From contig VWZF01006833.1 of assembly GCA_013396755.1 (NCBI GenBank), positions 934,796-998,795 on the forward strand: a stretch of 64,000 bases of DNA. Direction: 5' to 3'. The stretch comes from Sclerurus mexicanus. Lineage: Eukaryota; Chordata; Aves; Passeriformes; Furnariidae. The notes under the pieces are model-generated. The model had not been told where the DNA came from. It saw only the letters and a program-made list of their open reading frames with translations, and made no database searches. Of this stretch, positions 37,720 to 47,760 are shown piece after piece. The translations under genes and the position numbers were made by a program. The first letter of the stretch is position 1. Each line of letters begins with the position of its first letter.

Positions 37720-38175
37720 CATCTGAGCAATACAGCTTTGGCTCTCCAGTGTCATCAACATCTTTGTTGGTGAATTTGATGGAGTCCAGCAGAGGCCACC
37801 AACACAGGCAGGGAGTTGGAGCATGTGGCCTCACTTGTTCAGCCCGGAGAGAAGGTGGTTTTGGGGGGACCTCACAGCATCTCCCCGCATGTCAGTGGGG
37901 AGGTTACCTGGTTCTCGAGTCAGGTTCCTCACTGCGGGTAATGCAGGAGAAGGAGAATCAAATGTCACAGACTAAATCAGGGGACCAGAAATAATGAAAA
38001 TAAAAATCCTTAAGAGGATAGTTAGGGACTGGAATAGATTTCACAGAGAAATTGTGGAATATCTTTCTTTGGGGAGTTTCACGGCCCAACCGACTGAAGC
38101 CCCACAGCTGATATTGCTCCTATACCAAGCAGGATAGACGATCTCCTGAGGGCTTGACCAGCCTGATCTAAATAA
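37720..38175 (+). mobile_element. CR1 LINE 3' fragment
   Basis: This is the end of a CR1 retrotransposon on the plus strand, carrying the last part of ORF2 and the 3' UTR. GAGTCCAGCAGAGGCCACC (37782-37800) and GAGTTGGAGCAT match the CR1 wording for the conserved RAT...LEHL region. At 37835-37879 one frame reads L-F-S-P-E-R-R-W-F-W-G-D-L-T-A, close to the CR1 signature LFSLEKRRLRGDLIAA. Near 38026-38060 GGACTGGAATAGATTTCACA and AGAAATTGTGGAA follow the CR1 'actggaacaggctgcccagagaggttgtgga' text. The 3' end (38131-38175) resembles 'gactagatgacctcctgaggtcccttccaacctgatc' in diverged form. The terminal microsatellite is not recognisable. Frameshifts and stops make it non-functional. Confidence 0.85.
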
Positions 38176-38460
38176 GAAGCAGAGCAACATAGAGAGGGTT
38201 TTCTTCTATTATGTGACAGAAGACACATTAGGGAAACTACAGCTATAAAACCAAATAGCAGCTGCTTGTTTTGTTTAAGAATCAGCCTTCATTGCTGAAA
38301 TTTATAAATCCTTTAAGATGTTTGTATGTTAAACACTTGTGCTTTCCACTTTGCTAATAGTGCTGGTATCAGAACATATGAAATTCAAAAATCTGTGTTA
38401 ATTCAATGCCATATGGCAATGGGCATTCATCCAAGAAACTCGCATCTCAATAAATGATTA
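38176..38460. promoter_or_regulatory. Candidate conserved noncoding stretch with a 12-bp palindrome
   Basis: TGCCATATGGCA (38407-38418) is a perfect palindrome around a CATATG E-box, set in AT-rich but non-simple sequence with TAAAC and TTAATTC words. Directly downstream of the CR1 fragment. The regulatory call is inferred from texture. Confidence 0.3.
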
Positions 38461-41400
38461 GAAGAGCTTTCCAGATTTGAAGGTTCAGTGGAGAATCCAG
38501 TTGACTTGCTGCTTAAAGACTCAATACCAGAGAGTGTGAGAAGTAAATTAACCTCTCACAGGTCCTGCCTCCTTGTCTTTGCTTTGGGAAAGGTTGTCCT
38601 GCACTTCCAATAGCAACAGCAACTCCAGAAGTCTTTGTAAAAGGAGCTGAACAACAGTACCCAAAACTACTGGGAGAAATGGGTGCTAACTGCCAGGAAC
38701 AATCAGAAGAGGAAGAATGAATATTGCACAGTGTAAAATACTATTTTCTGTGGTCTAAATGTTAGGCAAAATTTTGTCAATTATTAACATCAACCAGTAA
38801 AAGAGGCCATCAATGCCATATTGGAACCAGACAGGATTTAAGGGAAGACTAAGAACAGTATGACATTACCTTGCTTAAACTTGACTAGGGAAAAGTAAAA
38901 GGAAGCTGCTTAAAATCACATGAGCTAAAGCATAAGTTGGTGTGCAAGCCAAAGTAAATCAAAAAAACTTGTGGGTCTTCATTCAGATCAGTAGTTTTGT
39001 CACTGTATGGTGAATCTGACTAGAAAGTCTAATTGAAAGCAAAAAAAAAATATATATATATAAAGATACCAGTCATATCAAAACTCTGCAGGTACTGTTT
39101 CATTTAATATATCAGAGTGACCAGAAAATCTCAACACTTCCATACGCAGACTTCAGGAATGGCAAATAAGTGGTCTGACTGGATACAGTGGGATTAACCA
39201 GCATGTGAAAAATCTCTTCTCTATACATCTGAAGGATGATAAGTCTAATTAAGCCATTTCACAACAAAACAATTCTCTCTGTATAAGTGGTTTTGGCAAA
39301 GATATGGTATTGCTTTGCTTCAGTTACAGTATTTTAGAATTTTGGTTCTTGACTTCGTGCCTGAGATGTATGAATGTTTTAAAAACTTGCCAGACTTTTC
39401 AAAATTCATGTTCTTGTTTAAGTCTCTATAAGTATTACTGATGAAGATTTTTATCTGAATCAGTTTGTTCATTACTAAGTGCTAAGAGACATTAAAGATG
39501 AAATATGCCTGTGATCATTGATAAAAGTATTCTGTTCTGTTCACAGTTAACTCACTAAAATAATTGCATCAGACCAAGTTAATACATGATGGGAAATCTC
39601 CAAAGCAAGATCTCTGTGAAAAGTGATGTTGGTAAGAGAGAACAAAACGTTTTTGTCTTCAGAGACAGTAGTGAATCAGTATCTGGCAGAACAGTGTTAT
39701 TTGAACACATTGTCATAACACCTAAAACTGAGGTTCTGTCCCATTATCAAAATCAAATATCTTATAGATCTTTTCTTAATAACAGGAGGTTTTGAATAAT
39801 CTCCTGACTAGATTATAGACACAGAACATTTAACTTAAATATAAACTGCGACGTATCACTGGATACCCTAAATACATAGAATTTATATATGGGCCGATTT
39901 CTTGGTATATAACTACATCTAATTTTTGTTATAAAAAGTGGACTCCTTCTTACTGATTTCAGTGCTGGTGTGACCTGTTCATCTGGAAAACTTACTACAT
40001 AAATCCCCTAGGTCCTTTGGCTTCCTCTTTAGCAGAACAGTAAAAATAGCAATAGCAAAATAGATAGGGAACTAATTTCTACCCAGTTATTTCATCTATA
40101 TATATATTAGAATTAAATAATTGTGATTTTATCTGCTCCCTTTTTTTTTCCAATTTACAATCAAAATTTAGAAAGTCTTTTTAAATGTGAATGAAAATTC
40201 AAAGATAATATAACAATTAGCAACAAAACAGAGTGAATTCTTTTGCAATATATATACTAGCAAAGCTTCAGAATTTTTACTACTATAAAAATATTACAGA
40301 TAAGGACTATGGCTGCAAAATTACCTACTTCATATTCAATGTTAATAAAAAGAATTAAAAGTAAAGGACAACTAGAAGCATCAAAAGAAAAACAAGACAC
40401 TTCTATTTGTTTATTAAAAAGTAATGCACAAAGATTTTCCTTTGTGAAAGAAAATCTGTAATAGGGGTTCTCTCAAAAGAGAAAAACCTCATTACAAATT
40501 CTAAGTATTAGAATATAATTTTTACAGGGAGTAGGAAGCAACATTACTGGGTTGATAATTATTAGTTAGCATGTTAATGAAAAGTAACATTGAATAATAT
40601 TTGATATATTGAATTCACTGAGAGTTAGATACCTAAATACCTTTCAAATGTGGCAGTAACTATAGTGATTGTATCAGCAAATGCTCTTATAGCAGGGGGA
40701 GAGGAATGAGGAAGAGGGGGAAAAGAACCCAAACCTTGCTCTCTTTATAGTTTTTCTTCAAATTGTCATAGCATGAATTGCAAGTTGAATTCAAACAGAT
40801 TATATTGGCTATTCAGACAAGAGAAAAAAAATCATACTTGTGTGGTCTTGGTAGTGGGCAAAGCTTAGGGGAGTGTGCAGCACTGCTTGTGAAGCAATCA
40901 CATTATCTAGAGGATTGTCGTCTTTCAGGCTGTGTGAGGTATGTGGGAAATTCTATTACAGAGTTTGCATCTCCATCATTTATTATCTGCAGAGACAGAC
41001 TGGCATTTCTTGCAATTGGGGAGAAAAATACTGTGTGGATAACAACTCAATTATGTCTTAAAATTAAGTTGGAGAGAAAAGTTTGTGCACTGTGTAGCTC
41101 ATCCAAGTATTTTCTCAGAGCCTCCTTGCTCTGAGAAAACAAATTGTGAAAGGATATTATGAAGCACAATGTAAATAAATATGAGAAATATTAATTAAGC
41201 TTAAAGATACACTACACACTTTAAAGTATATTTAAACATTAAATGTCTTCCCTAGTAGAGAAACATTTATGAGATTTCACTAAGACATTGGGACAACAGA
41301 GATCTGACAGAGTTTCAGAAGAGGATGTCTTGTGCATCTGAGTCACGCAGTTTTCAAGCAGCACCTGTTCCTTTCTTAATTACTTGTTCGAGAATAGCAA

Positions 41401-42600
41401 TCACAGAAACTTGATCATTTTTTGAGGAAAAATTAGTGTAGTCTCACTAACTGGAGGCATATTTTCATTTTAATTTGGTATTTTTTTCTTTTAATATTTA
41501 AAGGGATAAGGTAAGGTTTATTTTTTTTTAAATTTTTTAAAAAATGTTATATTTACTTTCTGTTGTAAAAACAGGCCCAAACAGTAGCTGGTGGTCTTCC
41601 TGAAAATACTTGTCACCATTTTGCAGGAGCAACATCCAGCTTCTAGGTCAGTTTGAAGCGCTGTTGCATCACCTAAATGTGATTAAAAAAACCCCACGTT
41701 TCTAAGAATTTAGCATTCTGCACAACTGCTTTGTACCCTGCCACCGGCAGGGCCAGATTTGAGCAAAGATTGTTCTCATGGGGATCCATCAAAGGAAGAT
41801 CCCAAATGACTGAACAACTGCTGCTGTTCTGATGCCACCGCTAACACCACGGGCAAAGGCTGAACCAGCTTATTCTGAATTCTAAAAACTGTTGAAATGC
41901 CACAAAATTGGTTCATGTCCTGACATACTAGAGCAGAGACAGCAACTGTACTTTGCTGCTGCAAAGTTTCATTCTGGCTGTGTGTTATTCACTTTGTGTT
42001 CTGTACTTCCATTTATCGTGCATGTGTCAATAAGTGATAAATAAAATTGTTCTTTTTAATACAGGACAGAATCGGAGCCACACATCTCTTCCTGGCATTG
42101 GACAGGGAGGTCTGTCAGCAACAAGTACCTTCAGGAGTTGAAGTTCTTTGCACTGCCTCTCTCTCTAAAATTTGTGAATAGGCAGGCAGGCAGCATCACT
42201 CCTCAAAACAACAGCTTCAAGTCCTGGGTCATCACTGGCTATTCCAACAACAAATCTGCTGCGTGCACTGGTCTTCTCTGATGCCTGCATACAGGGAAGG
42301 CAAGGACAGGACTATACTGGGGGGAAAGGAGAGCACACAGCCTTGCCTCCATTTCCTAGGGAATACTCTCATAAAAATATGCAGATCTGAGCTCAAAACT
42401 TGTAAAGCACTCCAGCAGAAATAGGCAATTTTCAGCAAAGAGTAAAACTATTCTACATGCCCTGCTAGACTCTTAACTCCTGGCTACTGTGTAGCCAAAG
42501 CTTGTTTATTAACATGTCAACTAGTTGATTCCACATTCCAGTTACTTGTCATTAGTGAGAGGCTAACTAAGATTAAAGACTAGGGATTTCAGCAGCTGTG
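38461..42600. other. Noncoding DNA, mostly featureless
   Basis: Includes an A run with (TA)n at 39042-39062 and AT-rich stretches at 40080-40400 and 41460-41560. 39270-39530 has CNE-like texture but no distinctive motif. The plus-strand 118-codon frame at 40778-41134 matches no family I know. Confidence 0.6.
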
Positions 42601-42712
42601 ATTTGGTGTTTTGTTTTTGTTACTGGTTTGAGGGGGATTTTCGGGGGGTATTTTGTTTGGTTTTTGCTTCTTGTTGGTTTTTTTTTGAGGTGCTGGTGTT
42701 TTTTGTTTTTAG
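42601..42712. repeat. G/T-rich low-complexity block
   Basis: Composed of GTTTT, GGGGG and TTTGG words with very little C or A on the plus strand. It is the strand complement in style of the A/C block at 24.6-25.0 kb. There are only two G runs of five or more, so a G-quadruplex is not supported. Confidence 0.8.
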
Positions 42713-44769
42713 CTATGGAAAGGTTTGAAAAGCTAAATGAAATGTGACATGCTTACTAGAGTAACTTTGATTTAGGCAGCAAGAAAGTGTGAGAGGACTG
42801 TATTTTCAATATCATTGTGTGATTTCTGTTTGGCAATAAGCAAACCAAAAAGATAAAATGTATTTGCAATAACTGAAAGGAACACTATGAATAGAGAAAT
42901 TACCATACCAGTGGAAATGATCTGCTCTCACATTGTGAGACCAGCTGTTCTAGCCTTCATCATTTGTACGTTTGCTGTATGAAGGGTGAATATACCCCAT
43001 TATTGGAGCTGTGCACAACCTACCCTGACCTAAATGCCAAGAAATAAGCAAGTGAGAGTGAAGCATCAGTGGCAAATTGGAATCTAAGGCCTTTTGTGCT
43101 TGTTAAATGGTGGAATGATTATAATTGGAAAAAGTGATGTGCATTAGTTCTGAGTGAATGTACAAGAAATGACAAGCGTGTAACTTAATGATTACTTCAC
43201 AACACCCAGGACTGCCTTCTAGTCTTGCACCAAGAGGCTGAGCCCTACAGCAGAGAAAACTGCATGTCTTCTCCTGCTATTCATGGGCATCCTCCACAGG
43301 TCACATGGAAATAACCCTGAAGTGATAAGTCTTGGTTTAGGAAGTCTGCTGCTTAAGCTTGTATAAGTCATTGTGACAGTGTGTTTTTTTCCTCTCTCCA
43401 CAAACCTTTGTCTGTATTAGCCGCAATTGAGCAGAGTCCAGCTTTAAATGAAAACATACACTCACTGTTTATTCTCACAGGTAGCAAGCATATTTGCAAT
43501 CAACATCTGTAAGGCTTGCTTGACTATGCATTGTTTCTGATATATTATTTCTCAAATTTTCATTCTGTAGATCACCATGATGGTATCAAAAAAGGAAAAA
43601 AAAACCCACAGTAAAAAGTTAGTCCAAACATACTAATGAATTATTTCAAGAGAATAAGAAAATTAATAACTGAAGATTAATTAAACCTCTCTTTACAGCT
43701 AGCAGAAATTATTTCCCAGGATATTAGAAATTCAGTACAATTAATTCTTCTTCATGTTAAAATAATTCCTGTCTAGGAAAAGCATTGCCAAACATTTCCT
43801 GGATGATAGGCATGTGCTTTATGGCAACCTCATATAAAGATTCAGGGTTAAATGCTCAATGAAAATGTATAGTACATAAATCTACACACAGAAGTGGCAG
43901 GCAGAGTGTCAAGAAGCAATCATCTCCAAAGTCAGTTTACCCTCACAACAGGGGCCTTGTCATGGTCAGAGTTAAACAGGCTCTGGATAGGACTGAACTT
44001 CTGTCTGCATAAAACAGTCAGAACTGGGGAGTTTACCAGGAAATTGGAACTTCACAATTAAGCAATATAATTAAACAAACTGATTCTGGTGACTTCACAG
44101 AGAAGCACTTGAAGCTCTTGAAAAGCAGCATTCCCAAATGCATTACACAGAAAATTTTTACTGAGGTACTTTCATTATGCTGTCTGATAAACTGGAAGAA
44201 TTCCCATCTTCTGAAAGGATTAAGACCTTTTTTGTCATAAATGAAAAGTTGCAATCCCTTTCTACATCACTAGGTGAGGTCTATTGGAAACTGCTGCAGA
44301 AGCTTAGCTGAGGAAGTATTTCTTTGGCATATTATGATGATAGAGACCTCAGTATTAAGCAAAAAAAAAAGTAAAACATGATCTTTAAAAAATTAAGTTA
44401 CTAATAATTTTTTCTTTTTTAATATAGATATTGAAGCTCTCATAAGTCAAGAGGTAGCCCAATACTGTAGAGAAAACAAGCCAGAAACTGAATGATTGGT
44501 ACAAGTAACACATGCAACAAGAGCCCCCAAGCCTTAGGTCCCAAACAGGGACTTACGACAACTCTCAATGTTTTGCCAATTCCCACAACACAACAAAACA
44601 CAGTCCTATTTCTATGTAAAAACCTTTCTTGTTTCTGTGGTGAAATGCTTAAGGAAGCTGTGGAAATTTAAAAATAAAGAGTAACTACTGTCTTCGTACA
44701 TCTTGCTTCACACATGTCGACCTTCCAGAACAGCCTAAAGTTCCCAGTCTTGCCCCATGTCTTCCCATG
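42713..44769. other. Noncoding DNA, nothing firm
   Basis: No gene is seen. 43410-43600 has CNE-like texture but no distinctive structure. An A run lies near 44360-44369. Confidence 0.6.
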
Positions 44770-45183
44770 CAATGTTTAGAAAGATGGAGCATCAGGGAAA
44801 GAACTGTTCTCCCTCATTCTCTTTCATTAGTAATGTTCATTTGAATATGATTTACTATGGAAAAGGATGTTAATAAGAAATGCTTTTTTACATTTATTAG
44901 TGGAGAGATGGCCTGACAGCTGGGAAGGAGAATGTATTACAAAGAGGATAATACAGGTAATATCCTGTATATTGAGTCTAATCACCCATTTAAAGTTAAA
45001 ACAGGAGTTGTTAAGAATGTAGTGAATCACACTCTAATGATTAGTGATGAGAATCACCTAGATAATGAAATTGGTATTGAGAAACAGATTTTTCGGCAGG
45101 ATGATTATCCTGCAAGATTGATTAAAAGGATAATTGTAGAACAATGTAACCTTTTCCATAATTACAGCACTGAACTTGTTTAA
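44770..45183 (+). mobile_element. Penelope-like retroelement relic (C-terminal reverse-transcriptase region)
   Basis: The plus-strand frame containing 44851 reads F-T-M-E-K-D (44851-44868), then, after one in-frame stop at 44914-44916, L-G-R-R (44920-44931) and M-Y-Y-K-E-D-N-T-G-N-I-L-Y (44932-44970), N-H-P (44980-44988), G-V-V-K (45004-45015) and D-Y-P (45103-45111), open to a stop at 45181-45183. This order follows the segment C-terminal to the Penelope polymerase core: 'FTME', then 'YRKxTxTGRYLxFxSxHP', then 'GVVKxLxxRA', then 'GYP'. The frame is open for 88 codons. A diverged upstream part in a shifted frame (N-V-H-L-N-M, 44832-44849) fits the preceding 'N..HPNI' motif. A few weak matches continue to about 45450, but no GIY-YIG endonuclease can be confirmed. 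The polymerase catalytic core lies outside or is lost. Not a functional gene. The family call comes from motif order, not a search. Confidence 0.7.
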
Positions 45184-46020
45184 AGCCATTTGTCATAACA
45201 GTATGGCTCTGCCATATCACAAAGAGACTGACCACTGATTAACATGATATTTATTACCTTACAGGAAAGTGAGGTATTGCCACACCTGTACAAAGTGGTT
45301 TTAATATTTCTGCATAGAAAGTTAAGAATATAGTAAAACCCCTTCAAGTAGTCAGAACTATAAAAAAAATCCATGTGGCTGCACATTTCTGATTGCTGAA
45401 TCTCAAGGATGAATTTTCTATCCCTTTCACTGTGGAGTCCCATGAGACTAACACCACAACAAATTTTAACTTATACTGGCACACCACACTGCTTTTAAAC
45501 AGTTGGCACAGCAAAAGAAAACATCAAAGCTTTAAAATTGTACTCCAAGAAGTTCCAAAAGTAGTAGTTACAAAGTAAAAGTTTCAAAGATCTGCAGCTG
45601 GAAGTGCTAAAAGGTCCAGTAATTGCTATATGATAGAGCAGGGGGAAAAAAGAACAAATTTTTTTAAGTTTTTTTTTGTTGGCTTTTTGTTTGTTTGTTT
45701 ATTTTAGTATTTCAGTGAGAAGTTTTAATTGGCTTCAATGAGAAGTTCCTTCAGTCTTTAAAGAACTTTCTAGCATTCTTTACAAAATGCATATCCACAA
45801 GTTAGCTTTGTAATGTTTTCTCCACAGACTGGGTTTGTCCTGGAAATTCTGTAAGTTTACAGGTAAGTTTCTCCCTTAGCTTTGTTATGACAGAAGTGCT
45901 TATGTTTGCAAGTCCATGTGAGGCCTTCTGAATGAATGGAGCAGAACCCACAGCTTCACACAACACTCACAGGATGTGTATGACAAATACTCTCAGATAT
46001 TATGTGGCTGTGAGTTAAAA
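45184..46020. other. Noncoding DNA; possible further decayed Penelope-like sequence, (GTTT)n tract
   Basis: 45184-45450 may continue the retroelement in degraded form; a S-I-P-F motif near 45418-45429 vaguely recalls the start of a GIY-YIG domain but is not convincing. A T-rich tract with GTTT repeats lies at 45657-45710. Confidence 0.4.
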
Positions 46021-46830
46021 TGCAATCACAGAGGTCCAGAGAAGGACCTTCAGCTAATCTTCTATTCCAATCTTCCTTCTCAAGCAGACACACCAGCAGT
46101 GTCACACTAGAAGAAGACAAGGTTTTAAAAACTTCACAAATGGAAATTCCTCAGCCATTCTACACAACCAGGACCAGCTTTGATACCCACTCTAGTGAAA
46201 GTTTCAAGCAAATGTCCCTTCTTTAATCATCTACATTATTATGGAGTATAATTCTCTCCCCAGTTATAGGATACTTCTGCTTCCCCTCTCAGTTCCCCCT
46301 TTGCCAGCCTCAGCCTCTCATTGTAAGTTCTTTGCTTCCTGTGGCTTCTCTGCTGCATCATCTCTACTTCCTCAATATCTTTCTTGCACAAGGACCGCCC
46401 AAAACTGGACACAGTATTCCAGGTAACGCCCAACCTGTGGGAGATAACCTCCATCCACAAGCCATGTTTCTCCTAATGCAGGCAAGGGTGCAACTTACAT
46501 TACTTCCCACACACACACACCATTGATACCTGTCATATTCCCAGGGATGTCATGCATTCAGTTAGTTTTCAGTCTGTAGTGCCATATGGAGTTACTTCTC
46601 TTCAAGTGCAGAACTGTCAAAAGTTTTGAGGTTTATGTCAGACCAAACTCAAAGTCCCTTGGTTCTACTGAACTGAAGCTCCACTAGATGGGTTTATCAA
46701 TCCCTGCCCCTACTTAGTTTCCTCTGCAAATTTGCTGGGGCTGAGTTTCACCTCATCATCCAGCTCATTAATTAAGACACTGAACCAGTACCAGCCCCAG
46801 TATTAACCCTCAAGTTTATACAGAGATCTT
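46021..46830 (-). mobile_element. CR1 LINE 3' fragment
   Basis: A CR1 retrotransposon on the minus strand, with its 3' end near 46029. The complement of 46722-46772 reads I-N-E-L-D-D-E-V-K-L-S-P-S-K-F-A-E, matching the CR1 reverse-transcriptase segment 'FINDLDxG...LSKFADD'. The complement of 46396-46425 reads Y-L-E-Y-C-V-Q-F-W-A, matching 'HLEYCVQFWGP' near the end of ORF2. The spacing between them (about 100 codons) is somewhat shorter than usual, implying deletions; a short (CA)n tract sits at 46508-46519. The wording CAGAGGTCCAGAGAAGGACC (46028-46047) fits a diverged CR1 3' end. Frames are broken, so it is inactive. Confidence 0.85.
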
Positions 46831-46849
46831 AAAGTTTGATATATTGTTA

Positions 46850-47760
46850 CTTTTTCTTAAATATGCAATTTGAGATAAGCTGAGTCATAAATCACATTTC
46901 AACATTAAAAATGTGCCACCAATCTACAGATGATCAGGTATGGAGTGGTAGCAGAAAGGAGAAACTGCTTGTTAACTGTGTTTTGGTCAGGCAGACCCAA
47001 CTATCAGAGATGCAGTGGTTTTCATTTATGAATGATGCTCTGTTAGAATAAATGTAATGCTTGGCGATAAGACTAATAATAACACATTATTAGTATTGGG
47101 CTACTATATTTCAAATTTTTAGGTGCCGCTTTGTGCTAATGTATTTCACTTTATGTGTGAATAGATTTGATAGAGAGGAGCGTATACAGGCTGAGAAGTT
47201 CTTCATTCTCCTCATGTTGCTGTAGCCTGCAGAATAATAATTATGGGAATCCACCATCTGGTGAACATATGCAAGGTTTGACTCAGCCCAGGGATAGGAC
47301 GATAAGTGGCCTACTTCAGGTGAGTAACTGTAGGCCCTCTAATCTGTCCAAGGTAATGACAGATTCCTTCCCTCCTCACGTAGCAGGCAATAGTACATTA
47401 GGGGGCTAGCAAGAGACTTTATTTGTTTTAACGCACCCAGGGCTCTTGCATTCATTTGTGGAAGCCAGCAGCAGCAATTCCAGACACTAATGAGTAATGA
47501 CATGGCAGGAGAAAATATGTGGCACACAGTCGGTGTGTGGCTACGCACCATTTGATTATGTGCTGAGTTAAGAAGTGGGAACAGCCTGACGGCGGTGGCT
47601 CCTGCGAGACCTCCCGCTACAGCCATCTAATGGATGCTGCTGGACTGGGAGCAGCCCCTGCCACCACAGAAATCTACCAAACACGCTTGTGCTACAGAGG
47701 GGTAAAAAGGTGACATAGGCCTGCAGGAAACCAAAAGAAAACCAAAAAGGCATACTGCCT
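46850..47760. promoter_or_regulatory. Candidate conserved noncoding block with dense motifs
   Basis: ACTAATAAT (47072-47080) and ATTATTAGT (47086-47094) form a 9-bp inverted homeodomain-type pair. Further along are E-boxes CATCTG and CATATG (near 47255 and 47265), TGACTCAGC (AP-1/MAF-type, near 47279), two GATA words, ACTAATGAGTAATGAC near 47488 and a small CpG cluster at 47588-47616. Overall texture is enhancer-like. An exon-like segment inside it (47233-47319) is listed separately. Conservation was not tested. Confidence 0.45.
47233..47319 (+). other. 87-nt exon-like segment, open in one frame
   Basis: A pyrimidine-rich tract (47199-47229) ends in CAG (47230-47232), a plausible 3' splice site. 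The segment ends in TTCAG directly before GTGAGT (47320-47325), which is the consensus 5' splice site. Length is 29 codons exactly. Only the frame starting at the first base is open; it reads N-N-N-Y-G-N-P-P-S-G-E-H-M-Q-G-L-T-Q-P-R, then a further nine residues ending G-L-L-Q. I recognise no protein. It may be an alternative exon of a host gene spanning this window, a cryptic exon, or an enhancer whose sites mimic splice signals. Confidence 0.35.

Noticed and set aside
37783..37797. CTCF-like word CCAGCAGAGGCCACC
   Set aside because: Deviates at a key G of the consensus and is explained by CR1 coding sequence.
37620..37994. 124-codon plus-strand open frame
   Set aside because: Mostly overlaps the CR1 fragment and is not in the CR1 coding frame; a by-product of GC-rich repeat sequence.
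40778..41134. 118-codon plus-strand open frame
   Set aside because: No recognised motif and random composition; a second overlapping frame in the same region is also open, which argues for chance.
42601..42712. Possible G-quadruplex in the G/T-rich block
   Set aside because: Only two G runs of five or more are present; four runs of at least three are needed.
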